From Paenibacillus sp. FSL K6-1330 (GTDB taxonomy: Bacteria; Bacillota; Bacilli; Paenibacillales; Paenibacillaceae), in the NCBI RefSeq assembly GCF_037976825.1, contig NZ_CP150269.1, forward strand, positions 3,237,501-3,301,500: a DNA stretch of 64,000 nucleotides. The letters are read 5' to 3'. The notes under the pieces are model-generated. The model worked only from the letters and a program-made list of their open reading frames with translations, searched no databases and was not told where the DNA came from. Positions 1-9,000 of this stretch are shown piece after piece; the first letter of the stretch is position 1, and each line of letters starts with the position of its first letter. A program made the position numbers and the translations under genes.

Positions 1-125
1 GGTCAACGTACGGCAGATTGCCGTTTAGTTAGCAAATCCTGTATGAGGAAGCGAAATGAAAATTTCTTCTTACTGTAAGATAGTCTATGGTATTCTGTTT
101 GGTAGTACATGAAAGGAGAATGTCC

Positions 126-1457
126 ATGTTCCATGAACAGGATATTACTGAAACCAACACAAAGGGGCTGTCTCATATTCAATCTTACATAGATTCGCCC
201 GACTTGCAAAACAAGCTGTATAAGAAGACCCTCATCGTTGTGATCCTCTCGCAAATATTCGGTGGGGCTGGTCTGGCCGCAGGATTGACGGTCGGTGCGC
301 TTTTGGCACAGGATATGCTCAAGACGGACGGGTATGCAGGAATCCCGGTTGCTCTTATAACGGTCGGTTCCGCACTGGGGGCCTGGTATATTGGCCGGCT
401 TACCCAGCGATATGGAAGAGGGCCGGGTTTGGCTGCCGGATTCCTGGCGGGCGGTATTGCCGCGATCGGAGTCATATTGGCTGCCGTTTATCAAAATATT
501 TATCTGCTGTTCGCTTCGTTGTTGATATACGGTGCAGGTACCGCAACGAATATGCAAGCTCGTTATGCAGGCACGGATTTGGCTAAACCTTCACAGCGGG
601 CAGGAGCGGTCAGCATGGCGATGGTTTCCACCACCTTCGGTGCCGTTGCAGGTCCGAATCTGGTGGGGGTTATGGGGAACGTTGCGGAATCCTTTGGGAT
701 TCCTGGATTGGCAGGACCGTTTATGTTGGCGGCCGTGGCTTTTATTCTGGCAGGCCTGATACTGCTAGTATTCCTGCGTCCGGATCCCTATGCGATTGCC
801 CAAGCGATTGAGGAAGCTAATATTAAAATTTCCGGTGATTCTTCGGCCGGAACGGTAAACGGATCAGAACAAAACAAACGGGGAATCATGGTTGGGGCCT
901 GCGTGATGATATTGACTCAGGTGGTCATGGTCTCAATCATGACCATGACGCCCGTCCATATGAAACATCACGGCCATGATCTGAGTGCGGTCGGTTTGGT
1001 GATAGGCATTCATATCGGGGCAATGTACCTGCCTTCGTTAATCACAGGTTTCCTCGTGGACAAAATCGGCCGCATCAGCATGTCAATCGCTTCCGGAGCC
1101 GTGCTTCTTAGCTCCGGGATTCTAGCCGCTGTGGCTCCAGCCGAATCCATGGCGCTGATCATAACGGCGCTGGCTCTGCTGGGGCTGGGTTGGAACCTTG
1201 GCTTCATCAGCGGAACGGCGCTCATCATAGATGCTACCCATCCTTCCGCCCGCGCCAGAACGCAGGGAACGGTGGATGTCTTGATTGCTTTAGCGGGAGC
1301 ATCGGGCGGCGCTTTATCCGGTATGGTGGTTGCCCATACCAGTTACGGTACACTCTCGATTGCGGGAGGTTTGCTGTCACTGGTGATGATACCAGTTTGT
1401 CTAAGCTCGGTGAACAAGCGCAAACCTTCGTCATCCTCAAACAACGCGGCATTATAA
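126..1457 (+). CDS. MFS transporter, 12-TM drug-efflux type
   Basis: A 443-residue, strongly hydrophobic protein with about 12 predicted membrane segments, arranged as two six-helix halves joined by a polar loop around residue 230-260. The loop after helix 2 carries a GRLTQRYGRG stretch (about residues 90-99), which is the MFS motif A region and supports a proton-coupled exporter in the cytoplasmic membrane. The start at 126 was chosen because AAAGGAG lies 7-8 bases upstream; an in-frame ATG at 87 has no such site. The gene stands alone and ends at a symmetrical terminator shared with the convergent reductase gene. The substrate cannot be told from sequence. MFS membership is secure; the efflux direction is inferred from family. 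Confidence 0.88.
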   Translation: MFHEQDITETNTKGLSHIQSYIDSPDLQNKLYKKTLIVVILSQIFGGAGLAAGLTVGALLAQDMLKTDGYAGIPVALITVGSALGAWYIGRLTQRYGRGPGLAAGFLAGGIAAIGVILAAVYQNIYLLFASLLIYGAGTATNMQARYAGTDLAKPSQRAGAVSMAMVSTTFGAVAGPNLVGVMGNVAESFGIPGLAGPFMLAAVAFILAGLILLVFLRPDPYAIAQAIEEANIKISGDSSAGTVNGSEQNKRGIMVGACVMILTQVVMVSIMTMTPVHMKHHGHDLSAVGLVIGIHIGAMYLPSLITGFLVDKIGRISMSIASGAVLLSSGILAAVAPAESMALIITALALLGLGWNLGFISGTALIIDATHPSARARTQGTVDVLIALAGASGGALSGMVVAHTSYGTLSIAGGLLSLVMIPVCLSSVNKRKPSSSSNNAAL

Positions 1458-1459
1458 TG

Positions 1460-1495
1460 AAACAGCCTCCTATCGTAGTCGATAGGAGGCTGTTT
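1460..1495. terminator. bidirectional intrinsic terminator
   Basis: A perfect 15-bp inverted repeat (AACAGCCTCCTATCG, loop TAGT, then its complement) sits between the converging MFS and aldo/keto reductase genes. A-rich flanks give short U tracts on both strands, so it probably ends transcription from either side. Confidence 0.85.
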
Positions 1496-1506
1496 AGTAA
1501 TGGCCA

Positions 1507-2424
1507 TTAAGGAAGGATATTGCCTGCCGCACGGTAAATGGCATACCATTCTTCGCGGGTGAGCGTTACATCGCCGGCTTTAATGCAGTCTTGCAACCGA
1601 CTGATATTCATCGTCCCGATAATTGGCTGCATGTGTGCAGGGTGACGAAGAAGCCATGCAATGGCAATCGTCGTGTTGGTTACGTTGTATTTTTCCGCAA
1701 TCTCATCGATCTTCTGATTAAGTTCAGGGAACTTGTCGCTTCCAAGGAACACGCCTTCAAAGAACCCGTATTGGAAAGGCGACCAAGGCTGAATCGTAAT
1801 GTCGTGAAGTCGGCAGAAATCCAGTACGCTGCCATCACGGTTAACTGCGGCATCATTTTCCATATTGACGTTGATTCCGCTTTGAATCATGGTGGTGTTC
1901 GTGATGCTAAGCTGCAGTTGGTTGGCTACGAGCGGCTGCTTCACTGCTTTTTTCAGAAGCTGGATTTGCATCGGATTCTGGTTGGATACCCCGAAATGAC
2001 GCACTTTACCGGAGCTTTCGAGTTGATCGAATGCTTCAGCCACCTCTTCAGGCTCAACTAACGCATCTGGACGGTGAAGAAGGAGTACGTCGAGATACTC
2101 GGTTTTGAGTCTTTTCAGGATGCCATCAACGGAATTCAAGATATGCTCTTTGGAGAAATCGAACATGCCTGGACGAATCCCGCATTTGGATTGCAGAATG
2201 ATCTTCTCGCGGACTGCTGCATTCATATGTATAGCATCCGCAAAAATTTCCTCGCAAGCTCCGCCGCCATAGATGTCGGCATGGTCGAAGAAGTTAGCGC
2301 CTTCCTCCAGTGCGGATAATACAAAACGCTCGGCGTCCGCTTTTTCCAGCGAATTTATACGCATGCAACCCACGGCTACAACAGGTACTTCTAGTGAACT
2401 AGTTCCAAGCTTCATCGTTTTCAT
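1507..2424 (-). CDS. aldo/keto reductase (YdhF-like)
   Basis: A 305-residue NADPH-dependent aldo/keto reductase expected to fold as a TIM barrel in the cytosol and reduce carbonyls to alcohols. The catalytic tetrad is visible: Asp47 and Tyr52 (FFDHADIYG), Lys80 (LQSKCG) and His117 (LLLHRPD). The C-terminal IIGTMN segment belongs to the cofactor-binding region, and the overall pattern matches the E. coli YdhF branch. The start at 2424 is set by GGAGGACC 6 bases upstream; the longer frame to 2445 would place the start upstream of that site. It is a monocistronic gene converging on the MFS gene. The physiological substrate is unknown. Confidence 0.9.
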   Translation of the reverse strand: MKTMKLGTSSLEVPVVAVGCMRINSLEKADAERFVLSALEEGANFFDHADIYGGGACEEIFADAIHMNAAVREKIILQSKCGIRPGMFDFSKEHILNSVDGILKRLKTEYLDVLLLHRPDALVEPEEVAEAFDQLESSGKVRHFGVSNQNPMQIQLLKKAVKQPLVANQLQLSITNTTMIQSGINVNMENDAAVNRDGSVLDFCRLHDITIQPWSPFQYGFFEGVFLGSDKFPELNQKIDEIAEKYNVTNTTIAIAWLLRHPAHMQPIIGTMNISRLQDCIKAGDVTLTREEWYAIYRAAGNILP

Positions 2425-2639
2425 GATTACGGTCCTCCAATTCAAAAATAGGTTGATTGTGCGACCACCTCGCTGGTAGTTGCAGGGGGCAGCAGAGAAC
2501 TTGTAAGCGAAACTACGTGGATGAATAGGTCCATGCTGACAGTCTCTAGTTTATTGTGACATGCAGGTGGTGAGGTGTACAAGCTTTAATTTGACAAGAG
2601 TGCTGGGATGAAATAAATAGTTGCATGGGACTTGGCTTA

Positions 2640-3896
2640 TTACAGTCCTTTGACATTCCGGATGACGATACGGCTGTGAGGAAGAGACGGCATATTATGA
2701 AAGCTGAAGCTTACGTCCTGTACAGGCACTTCATAACTCATCTTGTTCGCAAGAAAGTCGAGGCTCTCCTTCATGATCTCGAGCGTAATCCACTCCCCGG
2801 CACAGCGGTGTCCCATATGATGGTCTCCGCCTCCTTGGGGGATGAAATTAAAGGGGCTCCCGTTCCAATCGTCGAAACGATCCGGCTTGAACAGCTCCGG
2901 CTGATCCCATAGATCCGGATGATGGTTCGTTCCGTATAAATCGAGGATTGTGAGCACACCTTTATCGAATGCATATCCGTTCCAGGTAAAATCTTTCCGT
3001 GCACGCGCAGGCGCAAAGGGGAAGAAGGGGTAGAACCGCCGCACTTCTTGAACAAAATTCTTGAGCAGCTTCTCGTCGGACGTCATCAATTTCTCACGTT
3101 CTTCGGGCTGCTGAATGACAGCTAAAGCAGTAAAGCACACGTAAATGGCAACCGCTACGATGGGACGAAGAATGTTAAGGATTTCTACCGCTGCGGTTTC
3201 CTTGTCCAGGAGCACGCCCCTAAGATCGCGGTGCCAGGACATCGTATGCAGGGTGCTGCCCTGTTGCGGATCTATTGCTCCACTGCGCACGTCATCTACG
3301 AGGTACTGTATCCATTTTTCCGCTTTGGCTCGGGCATATCTTCCCTTCCTATGCTTGAAACCCAAGGCTGCTGTAGCCTCAATCATGTCAGCAAGCCAGC
3401 CCGTTTTCTCTTTCACTTCCGCTTCGGGAAGTGGCACAGCCGCCCATTCGCAGGCCACTCGGCACAGAATTTCTTGAGCTTCTTTATAAATTTCGACTTT
3501 ATCCTCAGATTCCCATCGTCTTACAGCAAGCTCCCAATGTTTGCGGGTGATTTCTCTCATGCTATGAAGAGCCTCCCTGGACATCAAGGACATGAACATC
3601 GCTTTGCGATGATGATGCTCTTCGCCATCCAGCGTCTGTACACCGTCTTCACCGAACAGGGTTTTCAGCACGCGTTTCGGTGCTGCACCACCTCGAACAA
3701 ACTTCTCCTGGTCATAAAATAGCCTGGCCGCTTCTTCTCCGCGCATGCAGATGGCACGTTCGCCCAATAGACGCGTCTCGAAAAGATCAGATTGAAAGCC
3801 GATGGTTCTGTTGGTAATGAACAAGTAGCCTTCGCGCAGCACATTCAAGCTGTGATCCAGCCCCTCTTCCTTGGGAATCGGTTTGATATTTTCCAT
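2640..3896 (-). CDS. cytochrome P450, CYP152 fatty-acid peroxygenase type
   Basis: A 418-residue soluble P450 of the CYP152 family (P450-BSbeta/SPalpha/OleT relatives), which use hydrogen peroxide to hydroxylate or decarboxylate long-chain fatty acids without a reductase partner. The heme ligand is Cys365 in GHRCAGEW, close to Cys363 of P450-BSbeta. Arg244 (NILRPIVAV) matches the arginine that binds the substrate carboxylate (Arg242 in BSbeta) and replaces the usual acid/alcohol pair. The start at 3896 has AGGAGG 8 bases upstream; the 18-codon extension lacks support. It stands alone, divergent from the effector-binding-domain gene. Whether it makes alpha/beta-hydroxy acids or terminal alkenes cannot be read safely by eye. 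Confidence 0.93.
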   Translation of the reverse strand: MENIKPIPKEEGLDHSLNVLREGYLFITNRTIGFQSDLFETRLLGERAICMRGEEAARLFYDQEKFVRGGAAPKRVLKTLFGEDGVQTLDGEEHHHRKAMFMSLMSREALHSMREITRKHWELAVRRWESEDKVEIYKEAQEILCRVACEWAAVPLPEAEVKEKTGWLADMIEATAALGFKHRKGRYARAKAEKWIQYLVDDVRSGAIDPQQGSTLHTMSWHRDLRGVLLDKETAAVEILNILRPIVAVAIYVCFTALAVIQQPEEREKLMTSDEKLLKNFVQEVRRFYPFFPFAPARARKDFTWNGYAFDKGVLTILDLYGTNHHPDLWDQPELFKPDRFDDWNGSPFNFIPQGGGDHHMGHRCAGEWITLEIMKESLDFLANKMSYEVPVQDVSFSFHNMPSLPHSRIVIRNVKGL

Positions 3897-4130
3897 AACG
3901 GTCGCCTCCTGGATATTCAAGGTAGAAATGATTACGTGCTTCCAACACAATATCTTAAATACCCGTTCTCATCCGATTTGAACAAACCAAGTTTCTACTC
4001 CCATGTCTAAAGACTGCCATCTGTTTTAGAAATATGCGGGCTTATGGTCCATCCTTTGCAGGATTCTCATGCTTGCGAGAGAAATCAATTAGAATGTACA
4101 TAACTAAAAATGAGCAGGAGGGTGAGGATC

Positions 4131-4640
4131 GTGACAGCAGAAGTAACCAAGGTATATAAAGAACATATCTCGTCAGCGCGCTTGATCGGCAAACGGTATT
4201 CCGATGAGCATCGGAATGCGGCCGGAAGCTTCGCGGACCGATGGGATGAATGGTCCGCCAATGGCTGGTTCGAAGAGATCGGGAAGCTTGGCGCACTGCC
4301 GGAATCTGAGGGTTCTTCTTACGGTTTCATGCGAATGAGCGGGAATCAGTTTGAATATTGGATCGGGATGCTGTTCCCGGAGCACACGGAAGTGCCGGTA
4401 GGGTTTGATTATGCGGACCTGGCGGAAGGCGATGTGGGGATCTGTTGGTTGTACGGCAATAGGGATAATGGTGAGCTTTTCGGTATGGAACCCCATAACG
4501 CATGTATGGCTAAAATCGCCGAACAAGGCTGGATCTTGGACGACAATCCGTGGTTCTTCGAACGCTATCACGATATCCGATTCATGACGCCGGATGAACA
4601 GGGGAATGTCCTATTGGACTACGGTGTTTATGTGAAATGA
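4131..4640 (+). CDS. GyrI-like / AraC effector-binding-domain protein
   Basis: A 169-residue cytosolic protein that looks like a free-standing GyrI-like (AraC_E_bind) small-molecule-binding domain. A glutamate/aromatic-rich ending (FFERYHDIRF...PDEQGNVLLDY) is typical of this fold. No DNA-binding segment is present. A GTG start at 4131 is preferred because AGGAGGG lies 8 bases upstream; the ATG at 4110 would place that Shine-Dalgarno inside the gene. It is divergent from the P450 gene with a 234-bp gap. Such stand-alone domains often bind hydrophobic compounds, but no ligand can be named. It is followed directly by a dispersed repeat. Confidence 0.7.
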   Translation: MTAEVTKVYKEHISSARLIGKRYSDEHRNAAGSFADRWDEWSANGWFEEIGKLGALPESEGSSYGFMRMSGNQFEYWIGMLFPEHTEVPVGFDYADLAEGDVGICWLYGNRDNGELFGMEPHNACMAKIAEQGWILDDNPWFFERYHDIRFMTPDEQGNVLLDYGVYVK

Positions 4641-4668
4641 AACGTACGATTCGCGTTGTATGATTAAT

Positions 4669-5019
4669 GGGGCCGTCCCAAAAGTAGATTTAGTTTCTTG
4701 GCGTACGGCTCTCCTAAACAGATACCAGATGGTGCCTAAGGATATCTTCCTCCAAATCCATTGGCAGATAGAGTTGGTCCAAGGTAAATTGAATGTACAA
4801 AAGAAACCGTTCCTTTCGTAAATGGTTTGGGTCGCACCTCCATTTTACCAAAGAACGGTTTCTTGCGTCTAAAAGTAAGCAATCCGCACGGCTTAGCGGA
4901 GAGGACGAATCGATTCCGGACAAGCAACAGCGATTGGAGGTACGATTCGTACATGGAGCGTCTTCTAACAGCAAAAAGGGGGCCTCCCGCAAGATCTAAG
5001 ATCTTTTGGGGCACCCCCC
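4669..5019 (+). repeat. MITE-like dispersed repeat, copy A
   Basis: This is one of four related elements in the window (others at 15793, 28063 and 44814). It begins GGGGCCGTCCCAAAAG and ends with a near-complement CTTTTGGGGCACCCCC, so it has terminal inverted repeats like those of a small non-autonomous transposable element. Inside lies a long hairpin (4801-4864, arms of about 25 bp, outer arm AAGAAACCGTTC) shared only with copy C. The right third, with GAGGACGAATCGATTCCGG and the palindrome AAGATCTAAGATCTT, is common to the family. No transposase is encoded; short open frames in it are not gene-like. No convincing target duplication was seen. The rest of the 4641-5100 gap holds no gene. Confidence 0.85.
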
Positions 5020-5100
5020 TTATCTATTCTTCTGATTCAGTTATGCAAACTACATGCCAGAACTTGATCGCCAAACGATCGGATAATAAGAATGCTGCGC

Positions 5101-5820
5101 CTAGCTTCTGCTCGCGAATTTCTTAGCGTTGTCTACTTTCAGCCTTTTAACGTGTTGAGTTAATAGATTCTTATCACTTACGATCCAAGTGTGATTTTTG
5201 GAGTTCTGTCTCCGGTTCGCTATGAAATGGTAGGGACTTCCAGAGTATATTCTAAAGTTACGAGTTATACAATCAGCACAAAATTTGACGCACTCGCTGC
5301 GGTTTTGGTTCGGAAATGCTACCTGATTGAATACGTTCCGTTTAACCAGAAGGGTCGCCCCTTGAACAAGGGGAACCCATTGATTGGCCATGTTGGGGTA
5401 ACGGTACAGAAGATCCTTTTGACCGGCAAGCTGCATGAAGTGAGCCCTTTTTCCTACAATATCAGCACGAGTCTTGATCATGAGGTGGACGCTATCTTTA
5501 AGATAATCGGGAGCGTAATAATCATCGTCGTCAAACTTAGCAATGACGCTGTGCTTAGAGACCTTTACTCCAAAATTGAGGCACCTACCGAGCGATAATT
5601 CTTCAGGCTTACTATATATTCTCACGTTGCGATATGGCTTTGCTGCCATTTGATATTCCGATAGCTTCAGGCTGCTATGATTTAATATGACGATTAACTC
5701 TTTGTGCCTGTAATTCTGTCTGGTGTAATTCTCTAACAGATCGTGTAGGCATTCCGCTCTTTTGGTACAGGTGATGATCGAAACAGTGGGCTGTGATGGA
5801 GAGATTGACGTTCTTGTCAA
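5101..5820 (-). CDS. glycosyltransferase family 2-like, downstream paralogue
   Basis: A 239-residue GT-A-fold glycosyltransferase. The N terminus VSIITCTKRAECL and the DDDDYY cluster (about residues 97-102, the DXD metal/nucleotide-sugar site) are clear. It is a paralogue of the gene immediately upstream, and the two overlap by four bases (ATGA), so they are one translationally coupled operon. The acidic motif GEDDLF of the partner (its residues 176-181, the catalytic-base region) is here SECVKFCAD (about 175-183), so this copy may have changed or lost transfer activity. The short N terminus and sequence style recall CgeD-type spore-surface glycosyltransferases; that link is an inference. No membrane segment is visible. 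Confidence 0.82.
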   Translation of the reverse strand: MTRTSISPSQPTVSIITCTKRAECLHDLLENYTRQNYRHKELIVILNHSSLKLSEYQMAAKPYRNVRIYSKPEELSLGRCLNFGVKVSKHSVIAKFDDDDYYAPDYLKDSVHLMIKTRADIVGKRAHFMQLAGQKDLLYRYPNMANQWVPLVQGATLLVKRNVFNQVAFPNQNRSECVKFCADCITRNFRIYSGSPYHFIANRRQNSKNHTWIVSDKNLLTQHVKRLKVDNAKKFASRS

Positions 5821-6557
5821 GTTCGATCGCCTCCGGATTTCCGTTGAACGAATGTTTTGTAGTCTTTTACGTACGGAACTTTAGGGTGATTGTTGGTGAG
5901 TTCTTTATCACTGATGACCCACGTATGGCTTGATACATTTTTCCTTCGTACTGCCGCGAAATGATACTTATCACCGGAATAGATCCGGTAACCCTTACTC
6001 TTACTTCTCATGCAAAATAGATCGTCTTCACCAACGTTTTGATTTGGGAATCGTACTTTGTTATGGACGTTCTTTTTAAACATGAGCGTAGCACCAGGAA
6101 GTTTGGTTACGGAGCGATTTTCATCGTTAGGAAAACGTAGAATTAGAGTTTTGGAGCCTTGTAAATACATATAATGTGCGCGTTTTCCTATAATATCGGC
6201 GTTCGATCTTCTTAATGACTTCAAGCTGTCCGACAAATAGTGGGGGGCGTAATAGTCGTCGTCATCGAATTTGGCGATAATGCTGTATCTCGTTTTGCTC
6301 ACGGCGTAATTTAGGCACGCACCCAGCGTGACATGTTCGGGCATGCGGTAAACTTGTATGTTTCGATGCTTGTTGGCCAGTTGTTGGTAAGGAGAGAGGG
6401 CGATTGAACTATCGTTGATGACGATAATGAGCTCTTTCTTGGAGTGCGATTGTCTAGTGAAATTACGAAACAAGTTTTTAATATAATTAGGGCGATTGGT
6501 ACAGGTAATAACCGATACGCCTTGCGGTGTTGAACTATTTTTAAAGCTAGCTGCCAT
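5817..6557 (-). CDS. glycosyltransferase family 2-like, upstream paralogue
   Basis: A 246-residue GT-A-type glycosyltransferase with VSVITCTNRPNY near the N terminus, the DDDDYY metal site at about residues 98-103 and an intact GEDDLF motif at 176-181 that would supply the catalytic base. It is therefore the more canonical of the pair. The start at 6557 follows GGAGAG by about 8 bases; the 14-codon extension upstream has no site. It would be transcribed with the downstream paralogue. The acceptor is unknown. Similar small enzymes decorate spore-surface or cell-surface glycans in Bacillales (inference from family), and the operon contains no transporter or other glycan gene to narrow it. Confidence 0.86.
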   Translation of the reverse strand: MAASFKNSSTPQGVSVITCTNRPNYIKNLFRNFTRQSHSKKELIIVINDSSIALSPYQQLANKHRNIQVYRMPEHVTLGACLNYAVSKTRYSIIAKFDDDDYYAPHYLSDSLKSLRRSNADIIGKRAHYMYLQGSKTLILRFPNDENRSVTKLPGATLMFKKNVHNKVRFPNQNVGEDDLFCMRSKSKGYRIYSGDKYHFAAVRRKNVSSHTWVISDKELTNNHPKVPYVKDYKTFVQRKSGGDRT

Positions 6558-6680
6558 TATATCACTCTCCTTATCTGTGAAGATAATTTCATATATCACA
6601 TTAGAATATGTAAACTATAAATAGAGGTAACGGCATTACTGCATGTCAACTTTAAAATTTTTTAATAGGAGGGCATCGAG

Positions 6681-7664
6681 ATGAAAGAAGGATGGGAACG
6701 CGCAGTGCCGCCGATGCAACTAGACATCACACAAATTCATGACATCATTTCACCCGTATTCCCCGGTAAAAAAGTAGCAACCGCTGAACGGATCGGTACC
6801 GGACTTAGCAATACCAACTACAAAATTCGTCTGGAAGGCAGTGCAGAGCCTTATGTGCTGCGCTTGTTCAGGAAAGGTCGGGAGATTGCCGAAAAAGAGC
6901 TTTCTATCATTCGAAGAGTACGCCAAACCGTTCCTGTTGCCGATTATATCTATGCGGATATGAGCAGCGGCGTATTCGATAAGCCATGGGCGATAATGGA
7001 GTGGAAGGAAGGCGGTCTTCTTCGTGACGTGATGCAGGGCGGAAGCGAGCAGGATCTCGTTGCCGCTGCAGCCTCTGCCGGACGCACTCTCGCCAACATC
7101 CATAAACACACATTTACGGAATCCGGTTTCTTCAATGGGGACATGGAAGTCCAGGATCCGATGAGGATGGACGGGGAACGGTTTCTCGCATTTATTGAAC
7201 AAAGCCTCTTTCAGGATCTATGCGGCCAATGGCTCGGGGAAGAGCTAGCTCAATCGGTATGGTCATTCAGTCAAACGTACAGTCATTTATTGTCGGAGAT
7301 TGAAGATACGCCTATGCTTGTTCACTCAGACTATAATGGCTTAAATATATTAATGCGGCATGGTCCAGAAGGTTGTGAGGTCTCGGCAGTGCTTGATTGG
7401 GAGGACGCTTTTTCATGGAACCGATACGTAGATATAGCCAATATGCTTCGATACGAACCCGATGGATCTGTATTTGAAAAGAACTTTGTTCGTGCATATC
7501 GTGAGGAAGGTGCGGTTCTGTATGATCATTGGAAAATCCTGTCCAAGCTTGAGGATCTTGTTGCCTTGTGCGATATGTTAACCCATTCCAGCTTGGCTAC
7601 GCCCAATCGAATGCATGATCTTCAGCGATTAATTGCGGGAACCGTTCAGGTTACGAAGGGCTGA
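6681..7664 (+). CDS. phosphotransferase, aminoglycoside/homoserine kinase-like (APH)
   Basis: A 327-residue protein-kinase-fold phosphotransferase. The nucleotide loop region appears as RIGTGLSNTNYKI, the catalytic motif as HSDYNGLN (His215, Asp217, Asn222) and the metal-binding Asp as AVLDWED (Asp239). This is the APH (PF01636) signature, found in antibiotic kinases and in many choline, homoserine and sugar kinases. The start at 6681 has AGGAGG 8 bases upstream. The gene stands alone between the divergent glycosyltransferase operon and the flavoprotein gene. Nothing in the sequence identifies an antibiotic as substrate, so a resistance role should not be assumed. Confidence 0.85.
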   Translation: MKEGWERAVPPMQLDITQIHDIISPVFPGKKVATAERIGTGLSNTNYKIRLEGSAEPYVLRLFRKGREIAEKELSIIRRVRQTVPVADYIYADMSSGVFDKPWAIMEWKEGGLLRDVMQGGSEQDLVAAAASAGRTLANIHKHTFTESGFFNGDMEVQDPMRMDGERFLAFIEQSLFQDLCGQWLGEELAQSVWSFSQTYSHLLSEIEDTPMLVHSDYNGLNILMRHGPEGCEVSAVLDWEDAFSWNRYVDIANMLRYEPDGSVFEKNFVRAYREEGAVLYDHWKILSKLEDLVALCDMLTHSSLATPNRMHDLQRLIAGTVQVTKG

Positions 7665-7784
7665 GTTTTTTTTGATTCGTAAATCAAAATAAGATTTGCA
7701 TTATAGACTCTGTTTATCTATAATAGACATTGTAAGTCTGTAATAATGAATCTTGGTGGCAGTCTACTTTAAGCACGAAGAAAA

Positions 7785-7806
7785 ACAAGAAGGAATCTCT
7801 TCTTGT
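7785..7806. promoter_or_regulatory. inverted repeat upstream of flavoprotein gene, possible operator
   Basis: A perfect 8-bp inverted repeat ACAAGAAG / CTTCTTGT with a 6-bp spacer lies 45 bp before the thioredoxin-reductase-like gene. It has no trailing U tract, so an operator or mRNA hairpin is more likely than a terminator. The regulator is unknown. Confidence 0.35.
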
Positions 7807-7850
7807 ACTATTATTATAGATATTAAAGATCCGGAAAGGTGTTGGTATAA

Positions 7851-8762
7851 ATGAGTGAACAAATGCATGATGTCCTTATTATTGGCGGGGGGCCGGCAGG
7901 CTTGAATGCTGCGTTGGTATTGGGGAGAGCTAGAAAAAATGTGGTGCTGATGGATGAAGGGAAGCCACGAAATCGGGTTACCCGCGAGACTCATGGTTTT
8001 CTTACCCGAGATGGCATTAGCCCATCGGAATTTCGCAGGATCGCAAGGGAACAGATTAGCGTTTATCCTTCTGTTAGTTTTGTAGAGGATACCGCCGCTT
8101 CGCTCGCAGGTGTCGATGGTGATTTTCAAATTACGACAGGACAGGGGACGGTATACCGCAGTAAAAAGCTGCTCTTTGCCGTCGGAAAGAAAGATAGCCC
8201 CTTGGATATTAACGGATTGGCAGACGTATATGGGAAAAGCGCCTTCGTCTGCCCATATTGCGATGGATGGGAACTGCGGGATCAGCCGCTTGTCGTGATT
8301 GCCAAGGGTGAGGCTGCAGCGCATATGGCCAAAGTCATTGCAGGTTGGAGTGATCGTTATACGATCTGTACCAATGGACCGGATGAACTGACGGATGAAC
8401 AGCGCCAAGAATTGGAGGAGCATAACATCCCCGTATTCAGCTCCCCAATTCATCGCATTGAGTCGAATGAAGGGATGGTACAGCAAGTCGTGTTGGAGGA
8501 TGGAGAGAGTATTCCTTGCACGGGCATCTTTTTTGCGCCGAAGCTGGTCTCCGGCTCTGAATTGCCGGCCGCCATCGGCTGTGATATCAATGAAGCCGGA
8601 AGCGTGGTCATTGATGCCTTCGGAAAAACGAGCGTGCCAGGCGTCTACAGCGCCGGTGATGCAGCCACCGAAATGTATCAAGCCATTGCCGCCGCTTCGA
8701 TGGGGGCCTTGACTGCGGTAGCCATCAACGGAGAACTGCTTAACGAACGTTGGAATCGTTAA
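7851..8762 (+). CDS. thioredoxin-reductase-like NAD(P)/FAD oxidoreductase
   Basis: A 303-residue class II pyridine-nucleotide disulfide reductase-like flavoprotein. An FAD dinucleotide-binding motif GGGPAGLNAALVLG opens the protein. The redox-active pair Cys134-Pro-Tyr-Cys137 sits in the NADPH domain, and the FAD-contacting GVYSAGDA motif lies near the C terminus. CPYCDGWE is typical of the thioredoxin-reductase-like branch that often lacks a thioredoxin partner and reduces other disulfides or small thiols. The gene is monocistronic, with an inverted repeat upstream and a terminator downstream. True thioredoxin reductase is less likely because the active site differs from the CATC of canonical TrxB. 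Confidence 0.88.
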   Translation: MSEQMHDVLIIGGGPAGLNAALVLGRARKNVVLMDEGKPRNRVTRETHGFLTRDGISPSEFRRIAREQISVYPSVSFVEDTAASLAGVDGDFQITTGQGTVYRSKKLLFAVGKKDSPLDINGLADVYGKSAFVCPYCDGWELRDQPLVVIAKGEAAAHMAKVIAGWSDRYTICTNGPDELTDEQRQELEEHNIPVFSSPIHRIESNEGMVQQVVLEDGESIPCTGIFFAPKLVSGSELPAAIGCDINEAGSVVIDAFGKTSVPGVYSAGDAATEMYQAIAAASMGALTAVAINGELLNERWNR

Positions 8763-8775
8763 AACTTGAATAAAC

Positions 8776-8815
8776 GAAAGGCAGGCTTGGTTTTATCTAT
8801 GCCTGTCTTTTTTTA
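8776..8815 (+). terminator. intrinsic terminator after flavoprotein gene
   Basis: AAAGGCAGGC pairs with GCCTGTCTTT across a 14-bp loop with one mismatch, followed by a run of seven T, 14 bases after the stop codon. Confidence 0.8.
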
Positions 8816-8916
8816 TGCCATTAGGGGATTTTTTGATTATAAATGATTCTTACACTCCGGGGTGGTGCCGTTTGTGGGTATGATGGAGTTATCAAGTAAA
8901 AGGAAGGGTGTTTGGA

Positions 8917-8973
8917 ATGAGAAAAACGATGGACTACATCATGAATCAAGTTTGGAGGGATATGAACATTTAA
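8917..8973 (+). CDS. 18-codon leader peptide before ABC exporter
   Basis: A short frame encodes MRKTMDYIMNQVWRDMNI with its own Shine-Dalgarno (AAGGAAGGG, about 8 bases upstream). It stops at 8971-8973, directly before CCCTCC, which can pair with the Shine-Dalgarno of the ABC transporter gene. Position and spacing fit a regulatory leader like that of bmrCD in Bacillus subtilis, or an erm-type translational attenuator. The peptide itself shows no known family. It is too short to call by coding bias, so the evidence is positional. Confidence 0.5.
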   Translation: MRKTMDYIMNQVWRDMNI

Positions 8974-8993
8974 CCCTCCGACATTATGGAGGA
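8954..8993 (+). promoter_or_regulatory. mutually exclusive hairpins controlling ABC exporter translation
   Basis: Three short segments compete. GGAGGG (8954-8959, inside the leader) can pair with CCCTCC (8974-8979), or CCTCC can instead pair with GGAGG (8988-8992), the Shine-Dalgarno of the exporter. The first pairing frees the exporter site and the second hides it. A ribosome on the leader would decide between them. This is inference from complementarity; stem stability was not computed. Confidence 0.45.
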
Positions 8994-9000
8994 GATCGAT

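Noticed and set aside
3..557. 184-codon open frame on the minus strand over the first MFS gene
   Set aside because: It is antisense to a clear MFS gene, has no ribosome site or family features, and its composition mirrors the gene below.
4714..5014. Overlapping open frames encoding peptides such as SGEDESIPDKQQR and FVHGASS
   Set aside because: They lie inside the MITE-like repeat and recur in copies A and B only because the DNA is repeated; frames are broken differently in each copy.
4669..5019. Insertion sequence with transposase
   Set aside because: Terminal inverted repeats exist, but the elements are only about 216-370 bp and encode no transposase in any copy.
6681..7664. Aminoglycoside-resistance gene
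   Set aside because: Only the broad APH kinase fold is visible; residues for antibiotic binding cannot be recognised and the context gives no support.
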